In this document: one piece after another, positions 8,032 to 17,604 of the stretch
Layout: each line of letters starts with the position of its first letter
Numbering within the stretch: position 1 is the stretch's first letter
NCBI GenBank assembly: GCA_027623235.1
Contig: JAQBVJ010000053.1
Location: 1-46,741, forward strand
Source: Planctomycetota bacterium
GTDB taxonomy: Bacteria > Planctomycetota > Planctomycetia > Planctomycetales > Planctomycetaceae
Direction: 5' to 3'
DNA: 46,741 nucleotides
Program-made: the position numbers and the translations under genes
The notes under the pieces: generated by a model
Seen by the model: only the letters and a program-made list of their open reading frames with translations
Database searches by the model: none
Told to the model about the DNA's origin: nothing

Positions 8032-10902
8032 ATGATGACTGACACAACTCGCCGAAGTTTCCTGAAGCTTGGACTGGCTGCCGGGGCGCTGCCTCTGCTT
8101 AGTGGTGTAGCACTCGCACAGGCCGGGAAGCCAACGGCCAAGACGAAACCACCGACGCTCGTTCCGTTCGGCATCGACATTGAAAAATGGAAACGCACCA
8201 AAGGCCTGCCCTATGCCGAAGGCAAAGTGGCGATGCCGGGTGTTTGCAACCTGCCGGGGCCGCTTGCCAGACGCAACTGGCCGGATCGGGATAAGTACAA
8301 GGGAGCCGAAAAAGTTCCCGGCATGTGCCAGCTCTGCAGCACGATCTGCGGGATTGTCGGTTACGTGAAAAACGGACGGCTGCTGAAAGTTGAGGGCAAT
8401 CCCAACGACCCGAACAGTCGCGGCCATCTCTGTGCGAGAGGCCAGGCGGCTCTCAATCATCAGTACCATCCCGAGCGGCTGCTGTATCCGCTCAAGCGGG
8501 TTGGCCAGCGCGGCGAGGGCAAATGGAAGCGCATCTCGTGGGACGAGGCTCTCGACGAGATCGCCACAAAGCTGAAGGCGATTCGCGAAAGCGGGCATCC
8601 GGAAGAGTTCGCATTCCACCAGGGCCGGCAGCGGAGCAAAGACGCCATCGCAAGATTCCTCACCGCGTTCGGGACGAAGACGCAGTTGTCTCACCGCTCG
8701 CTGTGTTCCGGAAACCGCCGCGCGGCGAATCTGGCTTACCTCTGGGAAAGCGACTGGGATCTGAACGACGTCGAAAACTCGAAGTATATCCTCAACTTTG
8801 GTTCGAACGCGTTCGAGGCTCATCAGGGACACGTGCCGTTTGCGAATCGGATTCAGAACGGCCGCTTCAAAAACGGCGCGAAGCTGGTGACGTTCGACGT
8901 GCGGCTGTCGAACACCGCCGGTGGCAGCGACGAGGTGTTCTTTCCGTTCCCCGGTACGGACGGAGCCATCGCCTTGGCGATGTGCCATGTGATTCTGCGT
9001 GAGGGACTGCACGATGCCGGTTTCATCTCGACCTGGACCAACGTGTCCGTCGAGGAACTGCGCGAGCATTTTAAGGAGAACACTCCCGAGTGGGCTGAGG
9101 CTGTCTCTGGAGTTTCCGCCGCGGACATCTCGCGCATCGCCATCGAGTTCGCGCAAGCCGCTCCCGCCGCGACGACGATGTGCAACCGAGGCAGCTCGGC
9201 GCACCTCAACGGATTCTACAATGACCGGGCGATTCATCTACTCAACGCGGTGGTCGGTTCAGTCGGAAGGAAGGGAGGCTGGTGCTGGAGCCCGTGGGGA
9301 GGCCTCGACCCGATTGTCAAAACACCAGGCATGCCGGAGGCACCGCCGTCCGCCAGCATCAAGGACCTGGAAGACCCGCCGGAGTACGCCCTGGCCAATG
9401 TGTGGCGGCGGATGAAAGTCGGCGAGATCGTTTATCTCTACCTGCTTCAGGGCCGGGCGAAGCTGCAGGCCTACATGACGTACAACCTCGATTCGCCGCT
9501 GACGTGGCCCGAGGAAAGCCTCACGGCGCAGGTCCTGACGAGTGAGGAGCTGATCAATTTTCACGTCTGCATCAACGCGTTTTACAACGAGACCGCTCAC
9601 TACGCGGACATCGTGCTGCCGTGGACGACGTACCTCGAACGCTGGGACCTGGACGCGCGGGCGTCGTACAACCTGCGGCCGTACGTCGGGCTGCGGACGC
9701 CGATGGTCAAACCGCTGGGCGAGGCCCGCGACATCCGTGACTTCTTCCCGGATCTCGCGAAGCGGATCGGCGGTGGCATGGAGAAATTCTACGAGTACGG
9801 ATCCACCGAGGACTACGTGCGGCACTGGGCTCAGAACGTGCCGGAGAACCCGAAGACCGGCAAGGCCGGACTGGACCGGCTACTCGATGAAGGCACCTGG
9901 GAGGACGAAACCCGCGAGCCATTTTACGAACCGTATGCGAAGTCACTCAGCGAGGAAGACCTTGCCGGAGCGGACGTCGATCCCGAAACCGGCATCATCA
10001 CCAAAGGCGGAGTCGGCATCGGTTTGATGAGAAACGGAAAAGCCGTGCGCGGCTTCCAGACTCCCACGCGGCTGTTCGAAATCCGCAGTGCCTTCATCGA
10101 GAAGGTTGGGCGGAACCAGGACTGCTCGGACCTCATCGCCAGAAGTGGCATGACGAAAACGAACAACCGTCCGGCTCACCACAGCGGGCACGACATCAAA
10201 GTTGACTCGATGCCGATCTACTACGAGCTGTCCGAGCACCAGAACATGGCCGACAACGACCTGATCATGACCAGCTTCAAGTGGAATGTTCACAACCACG
10301 GCCGCACGATGAACCTGAAATGGCTGGCCGAGATCGTTCACTCCAACCCGGCGTGGATCAACCCGCAGACGGCGAAGAAGCTCGGCCTGAAGGACGGCGA
10401 CTGGATCGAACTGACGAGCTATTTCTCGAAAGATCTCGAAGAAAGATCGCCTCACCTCAACCACGCCGACACGACCGCAGACGGACGGCGAGTCGTGGCC
10501 ACAATGCGGGTTCCGATTGTCACGATGGAGGGCATCCATCCCAAAGCGATCGCCATGAGCAACTCGTGCGGCCACACGCAGTACACGAGCGTTGCTCAGG
10601 CAAAAAGAAATCCCGGCGAAGCAGCCGGAAATCTGGCCGGCAGCGACGGCGAGACTTACCGCGACGCCGACTGGGAACGCAACATGTGGTGGGAGGACAA
10701 GTCCGGCGGCGACCCGTCTAAGTGGCAGCAGAACACCGGCAACGGCTGGAACCAGAACCGCTTGATGCCGATTGCGCCGGATCCGGTGACGGGTCAGCAG
10801 GCATTTCACGATACGGTCGTGACTGTGAGACCGCTGGTGCGGCAAGTGACGAGTGCTGAGGAGCGAGGGACGATGCGCGTGGGGGCGGCCGAAAATGTCT
10901 GA
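8032..10902 (+). CDS. Tat-exported molybdopterin oxidoreductase catalytic subunit (DMSO reductase family)
   Basis: The 956-aa product begins with a twin-arginine signal (TTRRSFLKLGLAAGALPLL, residues 5-23). An N-terminal [4Fe-4S] site follows with C99, C102, C106 and C134 (C-x2-C-x3-C-x27-C), then the bis-MGD-binding fold. Cys225 in SHRSLCSGN is at the position where the molybdenum ligand is usually found, which suggests a Cys-ligated enzyme as in PsrA/PhsA, rather than a Ser-ligated DMSO reductase. The C-terminal third (NMADNDLIMTSFKWNVHNHGR to the end) is the molydopterin dinucleotide-binding barrel. The likely role is periplasmic reduction or oxidation of a small sulfur or oxyanion substrate; which one cannot be read from the sequence. 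Two ATGs are adjacent at 8032 and 8035; the ribosome site gaagg fits the second slightly better. Its stop overlaps the chaperone start by 8 bases. Confidence 0.9.
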   Translation: MMTDTTRRSFLKLGLAAGALPLLSGVALAQAGKPTAKTKPPTLVPFGIDIEKWKRTKGLPYAEGKVAMPGVCNLPGPLARRNWPDRDKYKGAEKVPGMCQLCSTICGIVGYVKNGRLLKVEGNPNDPNSRGHLCARGQAALNHQYHPERLLYPLKRVGQRGEGKWKRISWDEALDEIATKLKAIRESGHPEEFAFHQGRQRSKDAIARFLTAFGTKTQLSHRSLCSGNRRAANLAYLWESDWDLNDVENSKYILNFGSNAFEAHQGHVPFANRIQNGRFKNGAKLVTFDVRLSNTAGGSDEVFFPFPGTDGAIALAMCHVILREGLHDAGFISTWTNVSVEELREHFKENTPEWAEAVSGVSAADISRIAIEFAQAAPAATTMCNRGSSAHLNGFYNDRAIHLLNAVVGSVGRKGGWCWSPWGGLDPIVKTPGMPEAPPSASIKDLEDPPEYALANVWRRMKVGEIVYLYLLQGRAKLQAYMTYNLDSPLTWPEESLTAQVLTSEELINFHVCINAFYNETAHYADIVLPWTTYLERWDLDARASYNLRPYVGLRTPMVKPLGEARDIRDFFPDLAKRIGGGMEKFYEYGSTEDYVRHWAQNVPENPKTGKAGLDRLLDEGTWEDETREPFYEPYAKSLSEEDLAGADVDPETGIITKGGVGIGLMRNGKAVRGFQTPTRLFEIRSAFIEKVGRNQDCSDLIARSGMTKTNNRPAHHSGHDIKVDSMPIYYELSEHQNMADNDLIMTSFKWNVHNHGRTMNLKWLAEIVHSNPAWINPQTAKKLGLKDGDWIELTSYFSKDLEERSPHLNHADTTADGRRVVATMRVPIVTMEGIHPKAIAMSNSCGHTQYTSVAQAKRNPGEAAGNLAGSDGETYRDADWERNMWWEDKSGGDPSKWQQNTGNGWNQNRLMPIAPDPVTGQQAFHDTVVTVRPLVRQVTSAEERGTMRVGAAENV

Positions 10903-11494
10903 CGCTGAATTCCGGACACTCGGTTCCTCCACGGAAGACCTCGCAGCCCGAGCGGGGGTTTACGAGTTGCTCAGCCGGCTGTGGCTTTACGAGGTTGATG
11001 CCGAGCTGCTTTCGGAACTCACCGACGGTTTACTCGCGGCGGCATGGTCAGAACTCGGCGGACCTTCGATCGAGGCCTCGCAGCTGGAAGACCTCGCCAC
11101 GGAATACTGCCGACTGTTTGTCGGACCGCGCGATCAAGTGGCCCCGTTTCAGTCAGTCTGGGAAACCGGTCAACATGGTGGCCAGGCCGTCGCGTCCATG
11201 CGGGAGTGTCTGGAGTTGCTCAGCGAGCCCGTCGCGAAGCTCGAGGAGATTCCCGATCACCTCGGCGTGCAGTTGCTGCTGATGGGAGTTTTCCTGCGGT
11301 GCCTCGCCGGCGACCCTGACTCAGAAGACCTGCAGGACGTCGTGGAGGGATTCGCCGAGGAACATTTGCGCTGGCCGGCAGAAATGCTCGATGCGGCTAC
11401 GGCGAAGAGTGAAATGCCGTTCTACAGGTTTCTGATTGCTGCCACTCGGCAGTTTCTGGCGGGGGAGCATAAGCTGCTCGCCCCTGAGTCGTGA
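10895..11494 (+). CDS. TorD/DmsD-family molybdo-enzyme maturation chaperone
   Basis: The 199-aa, all-helical, Leu-rich product carries the family hallmark YCRLFVGPRDQVAPFQSVWE (residues about 69-88), matching the Y-x2-LF-x-G...P-x2-S signature of TorD/DmsD/NarJ proteins. These cytoplasmic chaperones bind the Tat signal of the molybdenum subunit until the cofactor is loaded. The start at 10895 overlaps the end of the catalytic subunit gene by 8 bases, which implies translational coupling; a longer in-frame start at 10853 would lie wholly inside that gene and is rejected. The gene closes the module; no NrfD/PsrC or DmsC-type membrane anchor follows it. Confidence 0.85.
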   Translation: MSDAEFRTLGSSTEDLAARAGVYELLSRLWLYEVDAELLSELTDGLLAAAWSELGGPSIEASQLEDLATEYCRLFVGPRDQVAPFQSVWETGQHGGQAVASMRECLELLSEPVAKLEEIPDHLGVQLLLMGVFLRCLAGDPDSEDLQDVVEGFAEEHLRWPAEMLDAATAKSEMPFYRFLIAATRQFLAGEHKLLAPES

Positions 11495-11652
11495 CAAATC
11501 GATTGCTCGTGAAAAAAGTAAATCGGTATTCGTTACGACCGGCTCCCTGTGGCTCCCTGATCGGGCAAACCGCGGCTGAATTCCTGCGTCTTCGTGTTGC
11601 CTGACCTACTCTCAATCGAGTTCTCTTCCGAGTTCTCCTGCAAGGTTGGAAA

Positions 11653-12861
11653 ATGCGTCAGGCCGTCAGAGACATTGATCAGAAAGCGAAAAAGCCGTCC
11701 ACATGGTGGCTGACATTGCCTTCCACGGTCGTCCTTGTGTGGGGAATCGCGACCGCCGTGGCCTCGCTGCTGGCCCTGGATCGGTTTCGCGAGGGGATGC
11801 TGCTGACTTATCCGCCGCGGTATCTGTGCCTCGCCGTGACGATTGCGGCCAGTTCGGTGTTTGCCGCCTGCGGCTGCCGTAAGCGAGCCTGGATCGCGAT
11901 GTCCTGCTGCGGCCTGCTCGGCGTTCAGTTCGGATGGGGACCGGCCTCACTGGGTGCGGCTGTCGACCGCACGGACGGCTTCACGATTCTCGCCTTTAAC
12001 GTTCATGACCAAACGGCACACGTTGCGAAACTGGCAGAGCTGTGCCGGAAAGAAAACGTCGACTTTCTGCTGCTGCAGGAAGTTCGGCCGGAGAATCGCT
12101 CGGCGTTCGTTAACGGACTCAGCGAATTCGACTTCGTTCACGCCGACGAGTCACAGACGTTTGAGCACTCTGACCACGGTCCGTTTTCTTCACTGATTGG
12201 AATTCACCGGTCTTTGAAAGGCCAACAGCCCGTTGAGATTGACACGGCCATCACCGGCTACCGGACATTCGCATTGCGACTGCCCATCCGGAAATCGACC
12301 AGCGCGAAGTCGAAGTCTGAGGTGACCGGAATCTGGCTGGTCAACGTACACACAACAAAAGCATTCTGGACAGCCGACGGACTGACCGGGCTCCACGAAA
12401 AGGCGGACATGAAGTCGGCATGGCATGTCAAAGAACGAGCCCTGCTGGAATCGTGGCTGGCCCGGCATCGCAGCGAGCCGGTGATTCTCGGTGGCGACTT
12501 CAATGCTCCGTGGAATTCACACAACCTGCGAATCAACGGGCTCGACAATGCTCACCTTTCATCAGGAGCCGGTCCGCACCTGACGTTTCCGCGGGCGTTC
12601 CCCGTCTGCGGGCTGGACCACATTCTGGGGACAGCTCCGATCGAGTTCCTCAGCTACCGGATTCTCGACACCGGTTACAGCGACCACTGTGCCCAGATCG
12701 GACGTTTCCGAATCCGCGGCTTCCAGCGAGAACGGCCGGAGAGTGACAGGCCGCCGACCGAGGAAGCTGAGAACGCCCCGGCCACGAGTGACACCGACGA
12801 TGAAGAGGCGGATGGCGACGCGTCGCAGGTTCCGGTACTCGACGTCGCTTCACCTCGCTGA
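11653..12861 (+). CDS. Membrane-anchored endonuclease/exonuclease/phosphatase (EEP) family protein
   Basis: The 402-aa product has three N-terminal transmembrane segments (about residues 18-38, 52-75, 80-105), then an EEP domain from about residue 110 to 355. EEP signatures are visible: FTILAFNVHD, FLLLQEVRPE (metal-binding Glu), GGDFNAPWNSH (Asp/Asn pair) and the terminal DTGYSDHCAQ with the catalytic His. The last 45 residues are acidic and disordered. Bacterial proteins of this layout hydrolyse phosphodiesters or phosphate monoesters at the outer face of the membrane, but the substrate (nucleic acid, phospholipid or inositol phosphate) is not predictable. A plausible ribosome site (aaggttgg) precedes the ATG. 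It converges with the LRR gene; the 79 bases between them hold no clear terminator. Confidence 0.85.
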   Translation: MRQAVRDIDQKAKKPSTWWLTLPSTVVLVWGIATAVASLLALDRFREGMLLTYPPRYLCLAVTIAASSVFAACGCRKRAWIAMSCCGLLGVQFGWGPASLGAAVDRTDGFTILAFNVHDQTAHVAKLAELCRKENVDFLLLQEVRPENRSAFVNGLSEFDFVHADESQTFEHSDHGPFSSLIGIHRSLKGQQPVEIDTAITGYRTFALRLPIRKSTSAKSKSEVTGIWLVNVHTTKAFWTADGLTGLHEKADMKSAWHVKERALLESWLARHRSEPVILGGDFNAPWNSHNLRINGLDNAHLSSGAGPHLTFPRAFPVCGLDHILGTAPIEFLSYRILDTGYSDHCAQIGRFRIRGFQRERPESDRPPTEEAENAPATSDTDDEEADGDASQVPVLDVASPR

Positions 12862-12940
12862 AACACGAGCACGCCCTCTCGCTGGTGCCTTGAACTGCGA
12901 GGTGTGGCTCCTGTAGAGAAACACGTCTCCGGCCAGCTTC

Positions 12941-14905
12941 TTATTCTGTCGCACCCGGCGCGGTCGCGGGCTGCGGAGAGACGATCTCGAACGAGATTCT
13001 GCCTGTGCCCGCCTGGCCGATGCGGTCTCTGGAAAGTTTGGTTCCCGGTGCCAGTTCCAGCCGAACGGTTTTCAATGTTTGTGAAGAGGCGATCTGCCAA
13101 AGTCCCGCGTCGTCGATGTCACACTCCCGGATCGTCAGCGCGCGGAGTGCTTTCAATTCGGGAATTCGTGTGAACAGTTCTGATCTGACATCTGGTCCGG
13201 TCAGCGTGAGCGATTCCAGTTCGGGCAGCCGCATGAGAGACCACATTCCGACCGGAGTCAGATTGGCAACAGAAATCGCCACCGATTTCAGCCCCGTCAG
13301 ACGGCTGGCGAATCGCAGGTCGTCGTCGGTCACCGACCGGGTGCTCGTCAGGACGCCGGTTCGACCGTCGTCGCGTTCGGTGAGCGTGAAGCCGCGCCGG
13401 ATCAGTTCCTCGGTGTACGGTGCCTCGCGGCGTTTGTTGACCGCGCGTCCGGCCTCGCCGTTGCCGATGCCGATCAGCGGTCGCAGCGCCGGCCCGGTTT
13501 GCAATTGCGGCGGCGGGTCATACTCGCAAACGGTCGTGAGGGTTCGCAGGCCGAGTTTCTTCTGCAAGGCCTGGGCCGCCTCATCCGTTACGCGAGTGTG
13601 GCTGATCGACAGCTCCTCAAGATGGGTGAGAGCCTCCAGATGCCGCAGCCCCTCGTCGGTGATATCCGTTGAATCCAGTTCCAGCCGCTTCAGAGATGTG
13701 AGCCCCGAGAGTGCCGCCAGCGAGTCGTCCTCAATCATGTTGTGGCTGAGCCGCAGAACTTCGAGGTCCGGTAACGCCGACAGTGCCTTGAGTCCCTCGC
13801 CGTAAAGATCGGTCATCCGCAGATCGAGATACTTCAGTTTCCGGCAACTCGAGAGCGGACGGATCGCATGATCGCCGACGCCGGTTCCGGCCAGGCTGAG
13901 CGTTTCCAGTTCAGACATGCTGGCGAGTCCCGGCAACTCATACTTGCGTCGGTTCTGGTAGAAGGTAACCCCTGCGATGTGAAGCGATGTCAGGTCGAGA
14001 AACCGCAGCTCCCGCCATGCTTCAATCAATTCCAGTTCCGACGTCAGTAGCCGGATTCCGGTGAGTCGAAGCCGCCGGAAAACCGGATCGCGGTACGGAT
14101 GGTCGACGTAACGCACGGCCTCACGGTTTCCAGCGGCCGTTTGCTGCGCGACGATCAGAATCTCGCATTCCGGAGGCAACCCCCAATCTCCGAACGCAAC
14201 ATTAATAGTGATATTCTTGACGCGCTGCTCTTCTGTCGCACCGACTATCCAACCCTCGTCGGCTGACTGATCGATGATGACTTTGCGGCCGGCCTGTTTC
14301 AATTCGACGATGGCCGCTTCGCTCAGCCACGTGTTTGCCAATGTCAGTCGTGTGCCAACGCTTGTCGCTGCGAAATGGCGGCGGCACTCGTCAGTCAGCT
14401 CGTTGTCGCTCAGGTTGATCGATTCCAGGTTTGGCAGATCGGGCAGCACCTTCAGTCCGTGGCCTTCGATGAGGCTACGTCTCAGTGAAACTCGTTTCAG
14501 ATTCGGAAAGTCCGTCAGCAGTTTCAAATCGGCATCGGTGATCTTTGAACCGGGTATTTCGAGCGACTGCAGTTCCTTCAACTCGGAGAGTTGCTTCAGC
14601 CCCTCGCCGTCGATCCAGGAGTTGTGCAGCGAAAGATGAGTCGCCTCTTTGAACACACAGATGTCGTTGAGAACCGACTGGTCGACGGCGATGTCGATTG
14701 CCGAAATGCGGTACTGATCATCGTCGTCGGTAATGGTGAAGCCGAGTGCCGTCAGCTCGGCTTTCGCGACGCCTCGCATCGCTGTCTCGCGGGATTTTTC
14801 GAGCCCTCGCCAGATGAAGAGGGCGATCCCGACCAGGGCAAGCCCAATGATGCCGACTTCAAGTAGTGGCACGCCGGATCGTCGTACTGTCTGTGGATCG
14901 CTCAT
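12941..14905 (-). CDS. Membrane-anchored leucine-rich repeat protein
   Basis: The 654-aa product has a short cytoplasmic N-terminus, one transmembrane helix (residues about 14-33) and a long domain of leucine-rich repeats of about 24 residues. The repeats form three blocks separated by non-repeat segments: about 85-205, about 290-470 (for example L-E-x-L-x-L-A-x-T-x-V-x-D) and about 540-635. This repeat type (LxxLxLxxTxIxDxxLxxL) is common in planctomycete surface proteins and normally makes a protein-binding solenoid. No catalytic domain is visible. Its ATG at 14905 has only a weak ribosome site. It lies on the minus strand between the EEP gene and the phosphatase gene, 118 bases downstream of the latter's... 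opposite end, and may be its own unit. Confidence 0.85.
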   Translation of the reverse strand: MSDPQTVRRSGVPLLEVGIIGLALVGIALFIWRGLEKSRETAMRGVAKAELTALGFTITDDDDQYRISAIDIAVDQSVLNDICVFKEATHLSLHNSWIDGEGLKQLSELKELQSLEIPGSKITDADLKLLTDFPNLKRVSLRRSLIEGHGLKVLPDLPNLESINLSDNELTDECRRHFAATSVGTRLTLANTWLSEAAIVELKQAGRKVIIDQSADEGWIVGATEEQRVKNITINVAFGDWGLPPECEILIVAQQTAAGNREAVRYVDHPYRDPVFRRLRLTGIRLLTSELELIEAWRELRFLDLTSLHIAGVTFYQNRRKYELPGLASMSELETLSLAGTGVGDHAIRPLSSCRKLKYLDLRMTDLYGEGLKALSALPDLEVLRLSHNMIEDDSLAALSGLTSLKRLELDSTDITDEGLRHLEALTHLEELSISHTRVTDEAAQALQKKLGLRTLTTVCEYDPPPQLQTGPALRPLIGIGNGEAGRAVNKRREAPYTEELIRRGFTLTERDDGRTGVLTSTRSVTDDDLRFASRLTGLKSVAISVANLTPVGMWSLMRLPELESLTLTGPDVRSELFTRIPELKALRALTIRECDIDDAGLWQIASSQTLKTVRLELAPGTKLSRDRIGQAGTGRISFEIVSPQPATAPGATE

Positions 14906-15023
14906 GCTGAGTTGCCCGGACGGATGGTGACTTGCTCGGTTCGAGGCTGATCATCATGCAGGCCCGGAGTGTGCTCAACGAAAAATCGGCGTGCTGCGTG
15001 AATGTGCGTCGTTGCCATCGCCG

Positions 15024-15656
15024 TCATTTCTTTCCGCTCTTGTCTTTTTTCTTTTCCGCTTCGCGTTTCTTCAGCGTGGCCTCGATGTAGGCCTTCGCCC
15101 GGTCTTCGAACGCCGGTGTCTTCAGGCCGACAGCTTCCGCTTCCTTCAGTGCGTCTTCGTATTTTATGTCTCCGTCGAGGACCCGGTGAGCGAGCCAGAC
15201 GGCTCCCACCCGGTTGGCCGATGCGCAGTGCACCATCACCGGATGCTTCTTTTCCTCGTTGAGCACCTTGCGAACGCTGTCGAAGACTTTGTCGGTCAGC
15301 GTGTCCGGCGAGCCGAACGGCACGTGGTGATACTCAATGCCAAGCGACTTCAGATGAGCGGCCTCATCAAACGTGAGCTCTGGCTGGGTGCGAAGATTGA
15401 TGACCGTTTTCAGTCCGTCTTTCTTCGCGATCTGAAAATCCTCGGGCGATGGCTGACCGGCCAGGTACACCTTGCCAAGCCGATGAATCTGACGGATCGA
15501 TCCGACCTCGCACCGCTCCAGCTTCGGTGGTTTCTTTTCTTTCTCGCCTGTCGCTGTTTTCGTTTTTCCGGGACCTGATTTTCTTTCGTCACCGTGAACG
15601 GCAACAGTCAGCATTGCCAGAAGGATTGCGGCAGCGAGCAGTCGATTCAGAATCAT
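15024..15656 (-). CDS. Exported dual-specificity-phosphatase-like protein (DUF442/TIGR01244 type)
   Basis: The 210-aa product has a signal peptide (residues 1-22), a charged Lys-rich linker (24-46) and a phosphatase fold with the P-loop HCASANRVG: Cys144 and Arg149 form the C-x5-R signature of Cys-based phosphatases. The segment VYLAGQPSPEDFQIAKKDGLKTVINLR is typical of the beta-lactamase-hydrolase-like/DUF442 phosphatase group, whose members include fusions to sulfide-oxidation enzymes. The usual general-acid Asp loop is not obvious. A Lys-rich tail ends the protein. A strong ribosome site (gaggaga) precedes the ATG at 15656. It faces away from the DUF1501 gene across a 303-base interval. 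Substrate unknown. Confidence 0.85.
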   Translation of the reverse strand: MILNRLLAAAILLAMLTVAVHGDERKSGPGKTKTATGEKEKKPPKLERCEVGSIRQIHRLGKVYLAGQPSPEDFQIAKKDGLKTVINLRTQPELTFDEAAHLKSLGIEYHHVPFGSPDTLTDKVFDSVRKVLNEEKKHPVMVHCASANRVGAVWLAHRVLDGDIKYEDALKEAEAVGLKTPAFEDRAKAYIEATLKKREAEKKKDKSGKK

Positions 15657-15959
15657 GGTTGTCTCCTCTGAGTGGGTTCAATCAGGACGAGTGTACGACA
15701 AGCCCGGCAACAATTCCGCTGTCGAGAACCGTGACCGGTTTAACCACGGCGAGCTGTTCTCGGCGCACGCCACCGTAGTACGAGGGAAAATTCAGACCGG
15801 AATCTCCTTTGCGGGACCTGCCGGTTGACTCTACGCGGTGCCGTTTTCTCAAGCCGTGCGTTCGCCGGACCCGAATTGTTCGATAGAGTGAATCTCCAAA
15901 GCCAAAGCCTCCCTTCTGGCAAGTACTTCATCCGAAATTGGCAAATGCAGAGTCAAGAA
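15657..15959. other. Divergent intergenic region between phosphatase and DUF1501 genes
   Basis: This 303-base interval must hold the promoters of both flanking genes. I find no convincing sigma-70 -35/-10 pair, hairpin or repeat. The DUF1501 frame is open upstream to 15825, but the extra residues have no family resemblance, so I leave them untranslated. Confidence 0.4.
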
Positions 15960-17330
15960 ATGAATTCAGCGAAAAACACGCTTGGATGTGCCGAGTTTCG
16001 CAATCAGATGAGCCGCCGCAGCTTCCTGAAAGCGGGTGGAATCGGGATGTTCGGGTTGTCTCTGCCACAGTTGCTGGCGTCCGAAGCGCGAGCCGGAGCG
16101 GCTGCGAAGACTCAGAACAACGTCATCATTCTCTGGATGAGAGGCGGACCGTCTCAGCATGAGACGTGGGATCCCAAAATGGACGCTCCCGAAGAGTTCC
16201 GCGGAGCGTTCGGGGCGACATCGACGAAGGTGCCGGGGATTCAGATTGTCGACCTGCTGCCGAAGTGTGCCGCCGTGCAGGACAAGTGGTCGATCGTCCG
16301 CAGCCTGCACCACACGGACGCGGGCCATTCGGCCGGCGATCAGATTCTGTTCACAGGACATCCGCCTGGAAAATCTCCCGACGTCAACATACATCCCAGT
16401 TGCGGGTCGATCGTCTCGGAGCAACTCGGCCATCTGACTCCCGAACTGCCGCCGTACGTTGCGATCCCGAAACAGGTCCCGGGAACGGACTCGGCTTACC
16501 TGGGTGTTTCTCACAAGCCGTTTGAAACGATCGTCGATCCGGCCAACGACGGGCCGTTCAACCTGCAGAACTTTTCTCTCGTTGAGGGAATCAGCGAGAA
16601 CCGCTTTTCGACGCGCCGCAATCTGCTTGCGGGCTTCGACCAGTTCCGCGCGTCGCTCGACAGCTCGGGCCAGATGCAGTCGATCGGAAAATTTCACGAG
16701 AAGGCGTACGACATTCTGAGCTCCGACAAAGCGCGAGCCGCCTTTGACCTCGACGCCGAACCACGCGACCTTCGTGAGCGGTACGGCTTTATCCCGCGCT
16801 ACGACCCGCAGGACCCGCGACGATGCAGCGCCAACGCGTTCTGCCAGCGCGTGTTGCTTGGCCGGCGTCTGGTTGAGGCCGGCGTGCGACTGGTCACGGT
16901 CGACTGTCGCTGGTGGGACACCCACGTCCAGGGCGTCGACTCGATGAAGAATGGATTCCTGCCACGCTGGGACCAGTGCTACTCCGCACTGATCGAGGAC
17001 CTCGACCAGCGCGGCCTGCTCGACACGACAATGGTCATCGCGTGGGGCGAGTTCGGACGGACGCCGCGAGTCAACAAAGAGAACGGGCGCGACCACTATC
17101 CGAACGTGTTCAGCGCGGCTCTGGCAGGAGGCCCGATCAAAGGCGGGCGAGTCGTCGGCTCATCGGACTCGAAAGGGGCCTTCCCACTCGACAATCCCAA
17201 GTCGCCGCAGGACGTTCTGGCCACGATGTACCAGCACCTGGGCGTCGACACCGAGCGGCACTACCTGGACCACGGCGGACGGCCAATCATCACGCTGCCC
17301 TTCGGCAAGCCGATCGAAGAGCTCTCGTAG
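15960..17330 (+). CDS. DUF1501 Tat-exported protein
   Basis: From the ATG at 15960 the product is 456 aa and begins with a few polar residues and then a twin-arginine signal, MSRRSFLKAGGIGMFGLSL. The rest is a full DUF1501 domain, an alkaline-phosphatase-superfamily-like fold: NNVIILWMRGGPSQHETWDP near the N-terminus, SLHHTDAGHSAGDQILFTG in the middle, and AWGEFGRTPRVN plus GRDHYP towards the end. Planctomycetes have many DUF1501 proteins, often beside DUF1549/DUF1553 cytochrome genes; no such partner is here. The biochemical activity is not established. An in-frame ATG at 15945 is an alternative start. The stop codon is the first part of a long inverted repeat. Confidence 0.9.
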   Translation: MNSAKNTLGCAEFRNQMSRRSFLKAGGIGMFGLSLPQLLASEARAGAAAKTQNNVIILWMRGGPSQHETWDPKMDAPEEFRGAFGATSTKVPGIQIVDLLPKCAAVQDKWSIVRSLHHTDAGHSAGDQILFTGHPPGKSPDVNIHPSCGSIVSEQLGHLTPELPPYVAIPKQVPGTDSAYLGVSHKPFETIVDPANDGPFNLQNFSLVEGISENRFSTRRNLLAGFDQFRASLDSSGQMQSIGKFHEKAYDILSSDKARAAFDLDAEPRDLRERYGFIPRYDPQDPRRCSANAFCQRVLLGRRLVEAGVRLVTVDCRWWDTHVQGVDSMKNGFLPRWDQCYSALIEDLDQRGLLDTTMVIAWGEFGRTPRVNKENGRDHYPNVFSAALAGGPIKGGRVVGSSDSKGAFPLDNPKSPQDVLATMYQHLGVDTERHYLDHGGRPIITLPFGKPIEELS

Positions 17331-17446
17331 GCGGATTTCTCCGAAATCCGTATGTCCTGCGGGAAGCAATTCCGGGACGTCCTGTTGAACGAGCGGCTTT
17401 CGGAATCGGCAGCCGGAAGACATGCAGATTTCGGAGAAATCTGCCT
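17329..17446. repeat. Long imperfect inverted repeat overlapping the DUF1501 stop codon
   Basis: Arms at 17329-17356 and 17419-17446 are 28 bp long and match as reverse complements with three mismatches. Each arm contains its own smaller palindrome around gatttctccgaaatc. The left arm begins inside the TAG stop (17328-17330) of the DUF1501 gene. No T-run follows and no coding sequence is present in the 62-base centre. Confidence 0.88.
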
Positions 17447-17604
17447 TCCTGACATCGCTTTCGGAAATGGCTTAGACCTCGTTGCAGCAGGTCCGCGCGG
17501 CAGTCAGAATGGCTCGCCGAGGTCGCTCGTTGGACAGTTGGAACCGTTCAAAATTGCGTACCTCGCTCACCGTGACGAACCGCACACCGAGAGCCGGGCC
17601 GCTG

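Noticed and set aside
7801..9237. 478-codon open frame on the minus strand
   Set aside because: It lies antisense to the molybdo-enzyme gene and crosses the inverted-repeat element; its sequence is Arg/Ala-rich with no family, as expected for a shadow in GC-rich DNA.
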